Source: Akkermansiaceae bacterium (GTDB taxonomy: Bacteria; Verrucomicrobiota; Verrucomicrobiia; Verrucomicrobiales; Akkermansiaceae). Taken from it: 64,000 nt of DNA. The notes under the pieces are model-generated. The model made no database searches. It saw nothing but the letters and a program-made list of their open reading frames with translations, and was not told where the DNA came from. The stretch covers positions 58,318 through 122,317 of the forward strand of contig JAGYIT010000011.1 in the NCBI GenBank assembly GCA_018402445.1, written 5' to 3'. This document shows, piece by piece, positions 55,184-64,000 of this stretch. Made by a program: the position numbers and the translations under genes. Position 1 is the first letter of the stretch, and each line of letters opens with the position of its first letter.

Positions 55184-56392
55184 CTAACTAGCCAACCAGC
55201 CCGAGGAGCGGGCACTTTCCGCATGGCCGCGGCGCCTGTGCACCCACACGCTCTGAACCAGCCCGAGGAGAAACATGCAGATCACCACGAAGGTACCTGA
55301 GTAACTCACCAAGGGCAGCGGGATACCTGTAATCGGCATGAGTAGCACGCACATGCCTATATTCTCGTAGATGTGGGCAAAAAACAGCGCCACCACCATG
55401 CAGACAATGAGCCGCCCCGCCACATCCCGGCTGTAGAAGCCAATGTAAAGCCCCTGAATCAGAAGCAGCGCGAAGCCCCCCAGCAATAGCAATACCCCCC
55501 GGAAACCGAGTTCCTCCGCGATGACCGCGAAGATGAAGTCATTGTGCGCTGTGAGATGTGGGATAAATTTCTTGTCGTGCAGCGATCCCCTCTCCGCCGG
55601 AGCCTTCCAGCCCACCCCTTTCCAACCGGCCTTCCCGACCGCCATCGAAACATTGTGCGGCGCGTAGCCGTCGCCCCGGATATCCACCTCCTGGCCTTGC
55701 ATCATTCGCAGCCAGAGATCGATCCGGTCGGGCCCGCGCTCGGAGACGAGGGGCAGGATCACGAAATAGAGGATGGGCAGCACCCCCGCCGAAATGAACG
55801 CGATGAAGCTCAGGAAACGAAACGGGATGCCCGCCACCAGCAGCGCGACGATCACCACCGGGATCCAGACCAAGGCGGAACCCATGTCCCCCATTTTCAT
55901 CACCAGCAGGAATGGCACGACGGAGATCAGGCCGATCATCCCGATCCGAATGAATGGATTCCCCAGGAAGGGATGTAGCTTAGGCATATCCTGCATGAGC
56001 CATGCGATCATCACGATCCCCGAGGTCACCCCAAGCTGCGCGGGCTGGAAGCTCAGGCCCGCGATCACCAGCCGGTGGACGTCATCATCCGCCTGCATCG
56101 CCATCACCATCAGGCCGAGGCTCACCGCGTAGAGCGGCACGCCCAGCCAGCGGATCCAGCGGTAGTCGATGAGCGCTGCCGCGAAGTAAGCGACACTGCC
56201 GACCGCAATCCAGTTCTTCTGCATCCACGCATAATAGCCGCCCGCCGAGCCGAACTCGCCAAGCGTTTCCGTCCCCACCGGCAGATGCCGTGCCGCGCTC
56301 TCGATCATGAAAACCCCGAAGACGAGCAGCGCGTACATGACGAACACGAGCACCCAGTTCATCCCCAGTATTTTCCGCAAAAATGGCGTCAT
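55184..56392 (-). CDS. FtsW/RodA/SpoVE family peptidoglycan polymerase
   Basis: The 402-residue product has about ten hydrophobic segments beginning MNWVLVFVMYALLVFGVFMI, with PAQLGVTSGIVMIAWLMQDM, HNDFIFAVIAEELGFRGVLL and ITGIPLPLVSYSGTFVVICM. The last matches the SEDS signature near the C-terminus. Family role: lipid II polymerisation in wall elongation or division with a class B PBP. RodA and FtsW cannot be separated here from sequence alone. Start chosen at MTPFLRKI, the first ATG that precedes the hydrophobic segment closely. Confidence 0.88.
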   Translation of the reverse strand: MTPFLRKILGMNWVLVFVMYALLVFGVFMIESAARHLPVGTETLGEFGSAGGYYAWMQKNWIAVGSVAYFAAALIDYRWIRWLGVPLYAVSLGLMVMAMQADDDVHRLVIAGLSFQPAQLGVTSGIVMIAWLMQDMPKLHPFLGNPFIRIGMIGLISVVPFLLVMKMGDMGSALVWIPVVIVALLVAGIPFRFLSFIAFISAGVLPILYFVILPLVSERGPDRIDLWLRMMQGQEVDIRGDGYAPHNVSMAVGKAGWKGVGWKAPAERGSLHDKKFIPHLTAHNDFIFAVIAEELGFRGVLLLLGGFALLLIQGLYIGFYSRDVAGRLIVCMVVALFFAHIYENIGMCVLLMPITGIPLPLVSYSGTFVVICMFLLGLVQSVWVHRRRGHAESARSSGWLAS

Positions 56393-56517
56393 ATCGCGTA
56401 AAGTGGCCGACCTTATCCGCCGCCGCGCGCTTGGCAAGGCGTCATGCCGGAATCAAGGAAGCATCCCGCCCTTGCCCTGCGGTGGACGGAAGGATCGCCT
56501 TTTTGTGGAAACACGGA

Positions 56518-57684
56518 TCAATGCTCGCGGCAGAACTGCTCGAAGCGGGTGATGCCTTCGTTGAGGACGTCGAGGGTGGTGCAGTAGCTGAGGCGGATGC
56601 CCTCGTCGTAGCCGAAGGCGATGCCGGGAACGGCGGCGACTTTGTAGCGCGAGAGGAGCTTGTCACAGAGATTCATCGATTTCAGTCCCATCTGGCCAGT
56701 ATAAACGAAAAAGTAGAACGCACCCTTCGGCTCGACGACCCGGATATTCGAAATCGCGCTGAGGCGGGCGAACATGAACTGGCGCTTCACGTCATACTCG
56801 CCGCGCAGATCCTCGATGAAGCTCTGGTCTCCCTGGAGGGCGGCGAGCGCTCCGTACTGGGCGAAGGTGGTCGCGTTGGAAACGGAGTGGTTTTGCACCT
56901 TGTCGATGGCGTCAGCGATGGCTTTGGGCGCGGCGGTGTAACCGAGGCGCCAGCCGGTCATCGAGTAGGCTTTCGAAAAGCCGTTGACGGTGATGGTGAG
57001 GTTGTAGAGATCCTCGCTGAGGGAGGCGATGGAGACGTGCTCCGCCTCGCCGTAAACAAGCTTTTCATAAATCTCGTCGGAAAGGATCACGATGTCCTCT
57101 TCCAGCGCGATCTCCCCGATGGCGAGCAGTTCCTCCTTTGTGTAAACGGCTCCGGTGGGATTGCCCGGGGAGTTGATGATGACCATTTTCGTGGCCGGTG
57201 TCATGGCATCCTCGAACTGCTGCGGGGTCATTTTCCAGCCAGTCGATTCCTTGGTCTCCACCATCACCGGGACACCGCCGGCCATGCGCACCATCTCCGG
57301 GTAGGAAACCCAGAACGGCGTGGGAATGATGACCTCGTCACCCTCCTCCACAATGGCGAGGATCGCGTTGAAGCAGGCCATTTTCGCGCCAGAGGTGACG
57401 CAGATCTGGTTCGGGGCGTAGTCGAGGTTGTTGTCCTTCTTGAATTTCTCGGAAAGCGCCTCGCGGAGCTCCGGGACGCCTCCGGACGGCGTGTATTTCG
57501 TGTGGCCTTCCATGAGTGCCTTGACAGCGGCTTCCTTGATGAAGGTCGGGGTATCGACCTCGGGTTCGCCGCCGGCGAGGGCGTAAACCTCCTCGCCTTT
57601 TGCGATCATGGCCTTGGCCTGTGCGGTTACGGCGAGTGTGAGCGAGGGGGAAACTTTTTCGATACGTGATGAGATGCTGTGCAT
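56518..57684 (-). CDS. Class I/II pyridoxal-phosphate aminotransferase (aspartate-type)
   Basis: The 388-residue product has the fold-type I set: SGAKMACFNAILAI (substrate/PLP loop), FWVSYPEMVRMAGGVPVMVE, INSPGNPTGAVYTKEEL (Asn), ILSDEIYEKLVYG (Asp), VNGFSKAYSMTGWRLGYTAA with the PLP lysine in FSKAYSMTGWR, and the C-terminal GIRLSYCTT arginine. This matches the AspAT subfamily I-gamma, transferring amino groups between aspartate and 2-oxoglutarate. The start was chosen at MHSISSRIEKV, which fits the family; the upstream codons are arginine-rich and unlikely. Confidence 0.9.
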   Translation of the reverse strand: MHSISSRIEKVSPSLTLAVTAQAKAMIAKGEEVYALAGGEPEVDTPTFIKEAAVKALMEGHTKYTPSGGVPELREALSEKFKKDNNLDYAPNQICVTSGAKMACFNAILAIVEEGDEVIIPTPFWVSYPEMVRMAGGVPVMVETKESTGWKMTPQQFEDAMTPATKMVIINSPGNPTGAVYTKEELLAIGEIALEEDIVILSDEIYEKLVYGEAEHVSIASLSEDLYNLTITVNGFSKAYSMTGWRLGYTAAPKAIADAIDKVQNHSVSNATTFAQYGALAALQGDQSFIEDLRGEYDVKRQFMFARLSAISNIRVVEPKGAFYFFVYTGQMGLKSMNLCDKLLSRYKVAAVPGIAFGYDEGIRLSYCTTLDVLNEGITRFEQFCREH

Positions 57685-57967
57685 GGTCGTGCTTGGATGG
57701 GTATGGCGCTCGCGGCGGCGGCGCAACAGTCCTTTGATGCACCCCCGAAACGGCGGCGCTTGTTGTGGCGGCGGTATCCGTCGCTGGCAAGAGAAATGGT
57801 GGTAAAATCTATGTCTCCCTCTTTCCCATTATCTCACCGCGAAACATCCCCTGCAAGTGGAGTACGGAACCTTCCCCGCCGGAGCCGGAAACGCAGGAAT
57901 GCCGACAAGAGACATCAAACACTTTCGCACATTTGACATCCGTGCCGCCTTCCCCTACCCCATCCGC

Positions 57968-59602
<1,635 letters not shown>

Positions 59603-59781
59603 GGGTGCGATGAAATTCGACAAATGGTGGTGAAAGTTCACCCCCCATCACCGCCAGCGTCGCTTCCGGTCATTATTCTCCCGGAAAAAAAGATCGAATG
59701 CTCCCAAGGCCGCCCCGTCAAAGGCGCGGGTCGGGAGGAATTCCCGCTTCCCTTTTCCCGACCGAATTCTAGTGTCTCCTT

Positions 59782-60501
59782 ATGAAAGCCGGAATCATCG
59801 CCCTGCTGGGTCTCGCCCTCGTACTGCCCCTGTCGGCGGAGACCAAGCAGCAGAGAAAATCGCTACTGAACTCGGAACCCAATGTGATCTACCTCGCCGA
59901 CATCCTTGAGGAACCGATCAAACTCAAGGTGACCAAAGAGGCACCCGTTTTCTCCGACAAGGAAGGCCGACAGCGGCTCGGATTCCTGAAGGCAAACCAG
60001 ACCGTCGAGTTGGAGGGGATGACCGAGAAGGCCTATCGCATACGCGGCATGGGCAGGACGAACAACGGCATCGCCGGATGGGTTGGCCCCCACGCTTTCA
60101 GCCACCCGCAGGAGGACTTCGTGGCAAAACTCAAGCAGCTTTACGAGCGCCAGATAGCCGTAAACAAGATCATCGCGGAGGAGGGCGTGGCCATCGGCAT
60201 GACCCTTGGCGAGGTGGAGAAATCACGCGGCAAACCCACCAAGACATCCTTACGCCGCACGGCGAAAGGCGAAGCAGGGAGCTGGGAATACATCGATTAC
60301 GACGAGGTGAAGCACTACGTCACACGCATCGATCCACTCACGGGACGGGCGATCAGGCAGCTTTCCCATGTGACCCGCGAGGAAACTGGTAAGACCGTGG
60401 TGGAGTTCGAGGACGGCCTGGTAACCGCGCTTCAGGAAGAGGAAAACAAAGGACCTGGCAACGTGCGCATCATCGTGCCGCCGCTCGTGTTCGGCTGGTG
60501 A
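59782..60501 (+). CDS. Exported SH3-like domain protein
   Basis: The 239-residue product has a signal peptide (MKAGIIALLGLALVLPLSAE). An SH3-like beta domain (~55-105) includes APVFSDKEGRQRLGFLKANQ and IAGWVGPHAFSHP; the C-terminal half holds GMTLGEVEKSRGKPTKT, a SmpA/BamE-like phrase. The upstream region (59603-59781) contains short inverted repeats GGTGAA-AG-TTCACC and GGTCGGGA/TCCCGACC. Function unknown, periplasmic. Confidence 0.75.
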   Translation: MKAGIIALLGLALVLPLSAETKQQRKSLLNSEPNVIYLADILEEPIKLKVTKEAPVFSDKEGRQRLGFLKANQTVELEGMTEKAYRIRGMGRTNNGIAGWVGPHAFSHPQEDFVAKLKQLYERQIAVNKIIAEEGVAIGMTLGEVEKSRGKPTKTSLRRTAKGEAGSWEYIDYDEVKHYVTRIDPLTGRAIRQLSHVTREETGKTVVEFEDGLVTALQEEENKGPGNVRIIVPPLVFGW

Positions 60502-60507
60502 GGGAAC

Positions 60508-62130
60508 TCACCGCGCGCCCTTCTTGTAAACTTCATCGGACTGCTCCAAGGTGAGGTCGTAGAGCACACCTTCCAGCGGGACACCCATAAGTATCCGCCC
60601 CCCCGCGTCGCGCTTCGGATAGGCTTCAGCGAGCCTCGGAGCCTTCTTGAACGCCTCCTTCGGCAAACTGATCTCAAGGTCGCCCTCGTAACGATAAGAC
60701 CGGGAAAGACGCTCGGTCGCCCTTTCCTCCTGCCTGCGCGTCTCAACACTCAGACCCAGCTTGTCATAGAGCGAATCATCGCCCGCTTTGCCGAAGCCCA
60801 CCCTTGTCGAATCGGATGCCTGCTCTGCAGCGCGCTTAAGGGTAAAGTCCAGCTCATCCTCGTTCAAAATCTCACCCTGATCCGCAACCGATGCGTCCTC
60901 GGTGAAACTCAGCGCCTCTTCGGTGGTCGGCAACCTCGTAGCAAGCCCTCCCTTCATCCTGAAAAGCTCTCCGGCCGCGAGGTTCACATCGGTAATCTCC
61001 ATACGTCCGCCATGGGTCTTCATGTGGAAGCTTCCTTCCCGGAACTCAACGCGGCGGTAGTTGTTGATCGCATCAATGACGCTGAGAGCCCTCAGGAGAT
61101 GCACCCTGTCCCGGATCACGATGATATCCTCGCCTTCGAGCGCCACATTGCCCTCGAAACCGACTCCCTCCGTGGAGTTCGTCGAGCCGAATACCTTGAG
61201 CTCGGTCGAAAGCGTGCCTTCCACAAAATTCCTGACGGCCATCGGTAGGAGCGACGAGACATCGATTTTCCGCAGCCGCATCGCGCCGCTGATTTCCGGC
61301 CTTTCGCCGGCTTTCACCTTGAGATCAACGAACGACACGGATCCCGCACCTTTGCGAAACTGTGCTTTTTCGAAGACAATTCCCTCCTTATTGAAAAACA
61401 GTTCAATCTCATCAATCTCAAGGCGCTTGAGCCAATTCTGTGAGAAAGTGCCGCCCTTGAACCTCAGCCTCCAACCATCCGCTAGGCGCTCCACCCTCAT
61501 TTTGCTGCCGGTGATGGAGCCGCGGGTGCGCGCCGAATAACCCCACCTGACAGACAGGTCGTTCACAACGATCACCTTCAGCTTAATCCCCTCTGTGTCC
61601 TGGAAATAAACGTCGGCTATGGATTCGGCGGCCTCCAGCGAATCCGATCCAGCCCGCAGTCCGAGATCGACCCTGGAGATTGTGATCACGCCCGGATCCC
61701 ATTCCTTGCGGAACACGTCGAGCAGGGTTTTCCGGCATTTCAGGTTGTGTAGCTCAAGACCGCTGAAAAACGTGGATTCCTTGCCGGACATGGTCAACCG
61801 GCTGATGGAGAACTGTCCCTGCTGCCTCTCCAACCCTCCCATCTCAATCTGCTCCGCACCCAGCTTCTCCTTCAGGATGCTTTGGAACTCCTCCTGGTAG
61901 GAAGACATATCTGACTGTTTCACAAGATAAACCCATACACCAGCGGCCGCAACCAACAGAAACACCGCGAAACGCGCACAGAGCCTCAGCAAGTGGAAGG
62001 TCAGCGTGCCCTTCGTCCCTTTTCCGGAAAAGGAATAGCGGAGCTGAAACCAGAAACCCTGACTGGAAACCCACTGGCTCAGGCGCTGGTGGAAGTTTTG
62101 CAATTGCTCTGTTTCGGACTGTACGTTCAT
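60508..62130 (-). CDS. AsmA/YdbH-like envelope protein
   Basis: The 540-residue product has a cytoplasmic N-terminus, one membrane segment (ARFAVFLLVAAAGVWVYLVK, ~52-70), then a long beta-rich periplasmic region with AsmA-type repeats: SFVDLKVKAGERPEISGAMR, FVEGTLSTELKVFGSTNS, HMKTHGGRMEITDVNLAAGE and LFRMKGGL. AsmA-like proteins take part in lipid transfer or outer membrane assembly. Start is the ATG at 62130, divergent from and just touching scpA. Exact subfamily not resolved. Confidence 0.7.
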   Translation of the reverse strand: MNVQSETEQLQNFHQRLSQWVSSQGFWFQLRYSFSGKGTKGTLTFHLLRLCARFAVFLLVAAAGVWVYLVKQSDMSSYQEEFQSILKEKLGAEQIEMGGLERQQGQFSISRLTMSGKESTFFSGLELHNLKCRKTLLDVFRKEWDPGVITISRVDLGLRAGSDSLEAAESIADVYFQDTEGIKLKVIVVNDLSVRWGYSARTRGSITGSKMRVERLADGWRLRFKGGTFSQNWLKRLEIDEIELFFNKEGIVFEKAQFRKGAGSVSFVDLKVKAGERPEISGAMRLRKIDVSSLLPMAVRNFVEGTLSTELKVFGSTNSTEGVGFEGNVALEGEDIIVIRDRVHLLRALSVIDAINNYRRVEFREGSFHMKTHGGRMEITDVNLAAGELFRMKGGLATRLPTTEEALSFTEDASVADQGEILNEDELDFTLKRAAEQASDSTRVGFGKAGDDSLYDKLGLSVETRRQEERATERLSRSYRYEGDLEISLPKEAFKKAPRLAEAYPKRDAGGRILMGVPLEGVLYDLTLEQSDEVYKKGAR

Positions 62131-62980
62131 GCTCCGCCCACATAAAAACCGTCTGCTTCCCCTCTTACGAGAAGAAACTTCCGCCAACACCGTCCCATTG
62201 GAAACATCTGAATACAAAGTCCACCTCGAGATCTTCGAGGGTCCGCTCGATCTCCTCCTTTATCTCATCAAAAAGGACGAGCTCGATATCCACTCGATCT
62301 CCATCGAGCGGATCACGAAACAATACCTAGACTACATCAACACCTTCAAGCTCCTCAACATCGACCTCGCCTCCGAGTTCATCGTGATGGCGGCGAACCT
62401 GATGTATCTCAAGTCCCGAACCCTCCTGCCGCGCACCGAGCAGCCGCCCGAGGAGGACGCGGAGGAAGACGATCCGCGCTGGGAACTCATCCGCCAGCTC
62501 ATCGAATACAAGAAATTCAAGGACGCCGCCGGTTTTCTCTCGATCAGGGAGCTGGAGCAGCAGGGGCGCTTCGCCCTCCAGCCAGATCCCGGAAACAAGC
62601 CGCCCGAGGAACCCGCCGCGCTCGCCGAGGTGTCGATCTTCGACCTCATCCGCGCGTTCCAAAACGTTCTGAAACGCTTCGAGGAATCGCACGACTTCGG
62701 CGACATCGTCGATGACCGCTTTACCGTTTCCGACAAAATCGAATTCCTGCTCTCCCGCTTCACACCCGGCGAGGCGCTCTCCTTCGACGCCCTTTTCCAG
62801 ACCGCCACCACCAAGGCGGAGGTCATCGTCACTTTTCTGGCCGTGCTGGAGCTCATGAAACTCAACCAGTTCGTCGTCCGCCAAGATCACCTGCTCGGCA
62901 CCATCACGGTGGAGCGCCGCACCGCCGTGGAAATGAGCCACGAGGAGAGCGAGGAGGCCATTCGCGAGCTTTTCGTTTGA
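62129..62980 (+). CDS. scpA: Segregation and condensation protein ScpA
   Basis: The 283-residue product has the kleisin N-terminus YKVHLEIFEGPLDLLLYLIK (~29-48), KKDELDIHSISIERITKQYL, AANLMYLKSRTLLP, and a C-terminal winged-helix (IEFLLSRFTPGEALSFDALF, VTFLAVLELMKLNQ). Family role: bridges SMC heads with ScpB in chromosome condensation. The start is uncertain: ATG at 62129, or a TTG at 62198 closer to the family N-terminus. scpB is not visible in the window. Confidence 0.9.
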   Translation: MLRPHKNRLLPLLREETSANTVPLETSEYKVHLEIFEGPLDLLLYLIKKDELDIHSISIERITKQYLDYINTFKLLNIDLASEFIVMAANLMYLKSRTLLPRTEQPPEEDAEEDDPRWELIRQLIEYKKFKDAAGFLSIRELEQQGRFALQPDPGNKPPEEPAALAEVSIFDLIRAFQNVLKRFEESHDFGDIVDDRFTVSDKIEFLLSRFTPGEALSFDALFQTATTKAEVIVTFLAVLELMKLNQFVVRQDHLLGTITVERRTAVEMSHEESEEAIRELFV

Positions 62981-63010
62981 TCTTCCTCCGTTTTCACGAA
63001 ACTTACCGTC

Positions 63011-63384
63011 ATGCCCGAATCACCGCACGATGTAGCCGCCGCCCCTGCCGATGCAGAGATCACCGCCTCTGGACTCGCTTCCAAACTTCTTGAGAAAGGC
63101 GCCGGCGAGACCAAACCCAAATCCACCGACACGGTCACCGTCCACTACTCCGGCTGGACGACGGACGGGAAACTCTTCGACTCCTCCGTGAAACGCGGTG
63201 AGCCACCTCCTTCCCGCTCAACGGCGTGATCGCTGGCTGGACGGAAGGACTCCAACTCATGGTTGTCGGCGAGAAACGCCGCTTCTGGATCCCCGCAAAA
63301 ATGGCCTACGGCGAGAACCCCGGCGCCGGTTATCCCGCAGGCACGCTTGTCTTCGACGTGGAACTCATCAAAATCGGACGATGA
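63011..63384 (+). pseudogene. FKBP-type peptidyl-prolyl isomerase, frameshifted
   Basis: The first frame gives STDTVTVHYSGWTTDGKLFD and SSVKRGEP, then diverges. The next frame continues [40 protein letters not shown] and [14 protein letters not shown], the rest of the FKBP fold. One missing base near 63205 (GAGCCACCTCC) restores [12 protein letters not shown]. Both halves carry conserved active-site residues (Y, D, F, V-I, W, Y), so the intact gene would be a working isomerase of about 124 residues. Confidence 0.85.
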
Positions 63385-63887
63385 AACAATCTACGGAAAA
63401 AGCGGCGAAAGGTATGGCGCGGATTCTCCTGCTCCCCTGCCTGTTCGCCTTTTTTTCCTGCACCGAACCGCCGGAAAAACCCGTGCCCGCCCTCGATCCC
63501 TCCAAAGCCGTTGAGAAGAAAATGCCCGCCATAGCCACCTCCCCTCCCGCCAAGCCCGGCCAGGTGACGCGCATGCCGCTCGGCGACCTCTACCAACTCG
63601 TCCAGAGCAACGCCGCCGTGATCTACGACGTGCGCCCCGCCATTTTCCACAAGATGGGTAATATCCCAGGCTCCATCAGTTGGCCGCAAGCCGCCTACGA
63701 GCGCGATCTCACCAAACACGAGCCCCGCATCCGCGCCGCCAACGCGCAAAGCACACCCGTCGTGATTTATTGCACGAATCTTGCTTGTCCCGATGCAGTC
63801 CATATGGCCACTAGGCTCGCCCAGCGAGGCCACAGCGTCTCCGTCCTCCAAGGCGGATACGAGGCGTGGAAAGTCGCCGCCCCCTAA
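63381..63887 (+). CDS. Rhodanese-domain lipoprotein
   Basis: The 168-residue product has a lipoprotein-like signal ([15 protein letters not shown], Cys in place of a lipobox) and a single rhodanese domain: [40 protein letters not shown] with the active-site Cys, and [16 protein letters not shown]. Its start overlaps the FKBP stop by ATGA. Role in sulfur transfer or sensing unknown. Confidence 0.82.
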   Translation: MKQSTEKAAKGMARILLLPCLFAFFSCTEPPEKPVPALDPSKAVEKKMPAIATSPPAKPGQVTRMPLGDLYQLVQSNAAVIYDVRPAIFHKMGNIPGSISWPQAAYERDLTKHEPRIRAANAQSTPVVIYCTNLACPDAVHMATRLAQRGHSVSVLQGGYEAWKVAAP

Positions 63888-63897
63888 CTATACCATC

Positions 63898-64000
63898 ATG
63901 AAATCATTCCCCAACGTCACCGCCGATTCCCTCGCCAACATCTATTTCGATGGACGCGTAGTCTCCCACTCCATCCATTTCCCCGACGGTACGAAAAACT
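63898..64000 (+). CDS. ppnP: Pyrimidine/purine nucleoside phosphorylase PpnP (3' end missing)
   Basis: Only 34 residues are visible: MKSFPNVTADSLANIYFDGR followed by VVSHSIHFPDGTKN. They match the N-terminus of PpnP (DUF1255/YaiE) proteins of the type FENV...ANVYFDGKVTSRTVHF. Family role: phosphorolysis of nucleosides; the cupin-like core lies beyond the window. Confidence 0.7.
   Translation, partial: MKSFPNVTADSLANIYFDGRVVSHSIHFPDGTKN

Overview
The window reads as a GC-rich chromosomal contig from a member of the Verrucomicrobiota, probably a metagenome-assembled or draft genome. This rests on the kinds of genes present: a ThuA / heme-binding-dehydrogenase / HEAT / cytochrome c fusion typical of PVC bacteria, secreted proteins with calcium-binding DxDxDG repeats and a shared C-terminal module, a large DUF4175-type membrane protein, and an L-rhamnose isomerase beside an NCS1-type permease. 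Seven apparent single-base frameshifts interrupt five otherwise intact-looking genes. Six of them lie between 24.1 and 34.3 kb. They are either local consensus errors or real gene decay.

Layout. 0-8.1 kb (+): two large secreted glycoside hydrolases, GH57-like and GH13, ending at a clear intrinsic terminator. 8.2-16.6 kb (-): a six-gene operon encoding a DUF4175-like membrane protein, a coiled-coil protein, a terpenoid-cyclase-fold repeat protein and three tandem paralogues with NGDxLxG repeats and a LamG-like core. 16.8-21.5 kb: a winged-helix-like protein diverging from a SNF2 ATPase. 21.5-26.4 kb: a possible structured RNA, tRNA-Phe, a possible TIM-barrel protein, a frameshifted SGNH hydrolase, a small protein and RecF. 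26.4-35 kb (-): a cupin, the giant ThuA fusion (two frameshifts), a Tm-1-like/PEP-hydrolase pair (two frameshifts) and a metallophosphatase (one frameshift). 35.2-40.1 kb (-): NadD, a PhoR/PhoB-like two-component pair, and an ExbB/ExbD/TonB-like unit with a zinc ribbon. 40.2-43.9 kb (+): an AEC transporter and GlnD.

44.1-51.9 kb (+) is the most notable accessory region: a type I restriction-modification locus ordered hsdR, kilA-N gene, hsdS, a PBECR-like small nuclease candidate, a DUF2283 protein, hsdM. It also carries palindromes around kilA-N, a three-hairpin REP-like element, and a duplicated hsdS tail next to an inverted-repeat insert. An R-M system appears to have taken up a toxin-antitoxin-like pair and a DNA-binding regulator inside one operon.

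52-64 kb is mostly housekeeping: a rhamnose module with a 58-residue membrane protein, an FtsW/RodA protein, an aspartate-type aminotransferase, an ABC-F ATPase, an SH3-like secreted protein, an AsmA-like envelope protein, ScpA, a frameshifted FKBP, a rhodanese lipoprotein and the start of a PpnP nucleoside phosphorylase. Neighbouring genes often overlap by ATGA, which indicates compact, translationally coupled operons.
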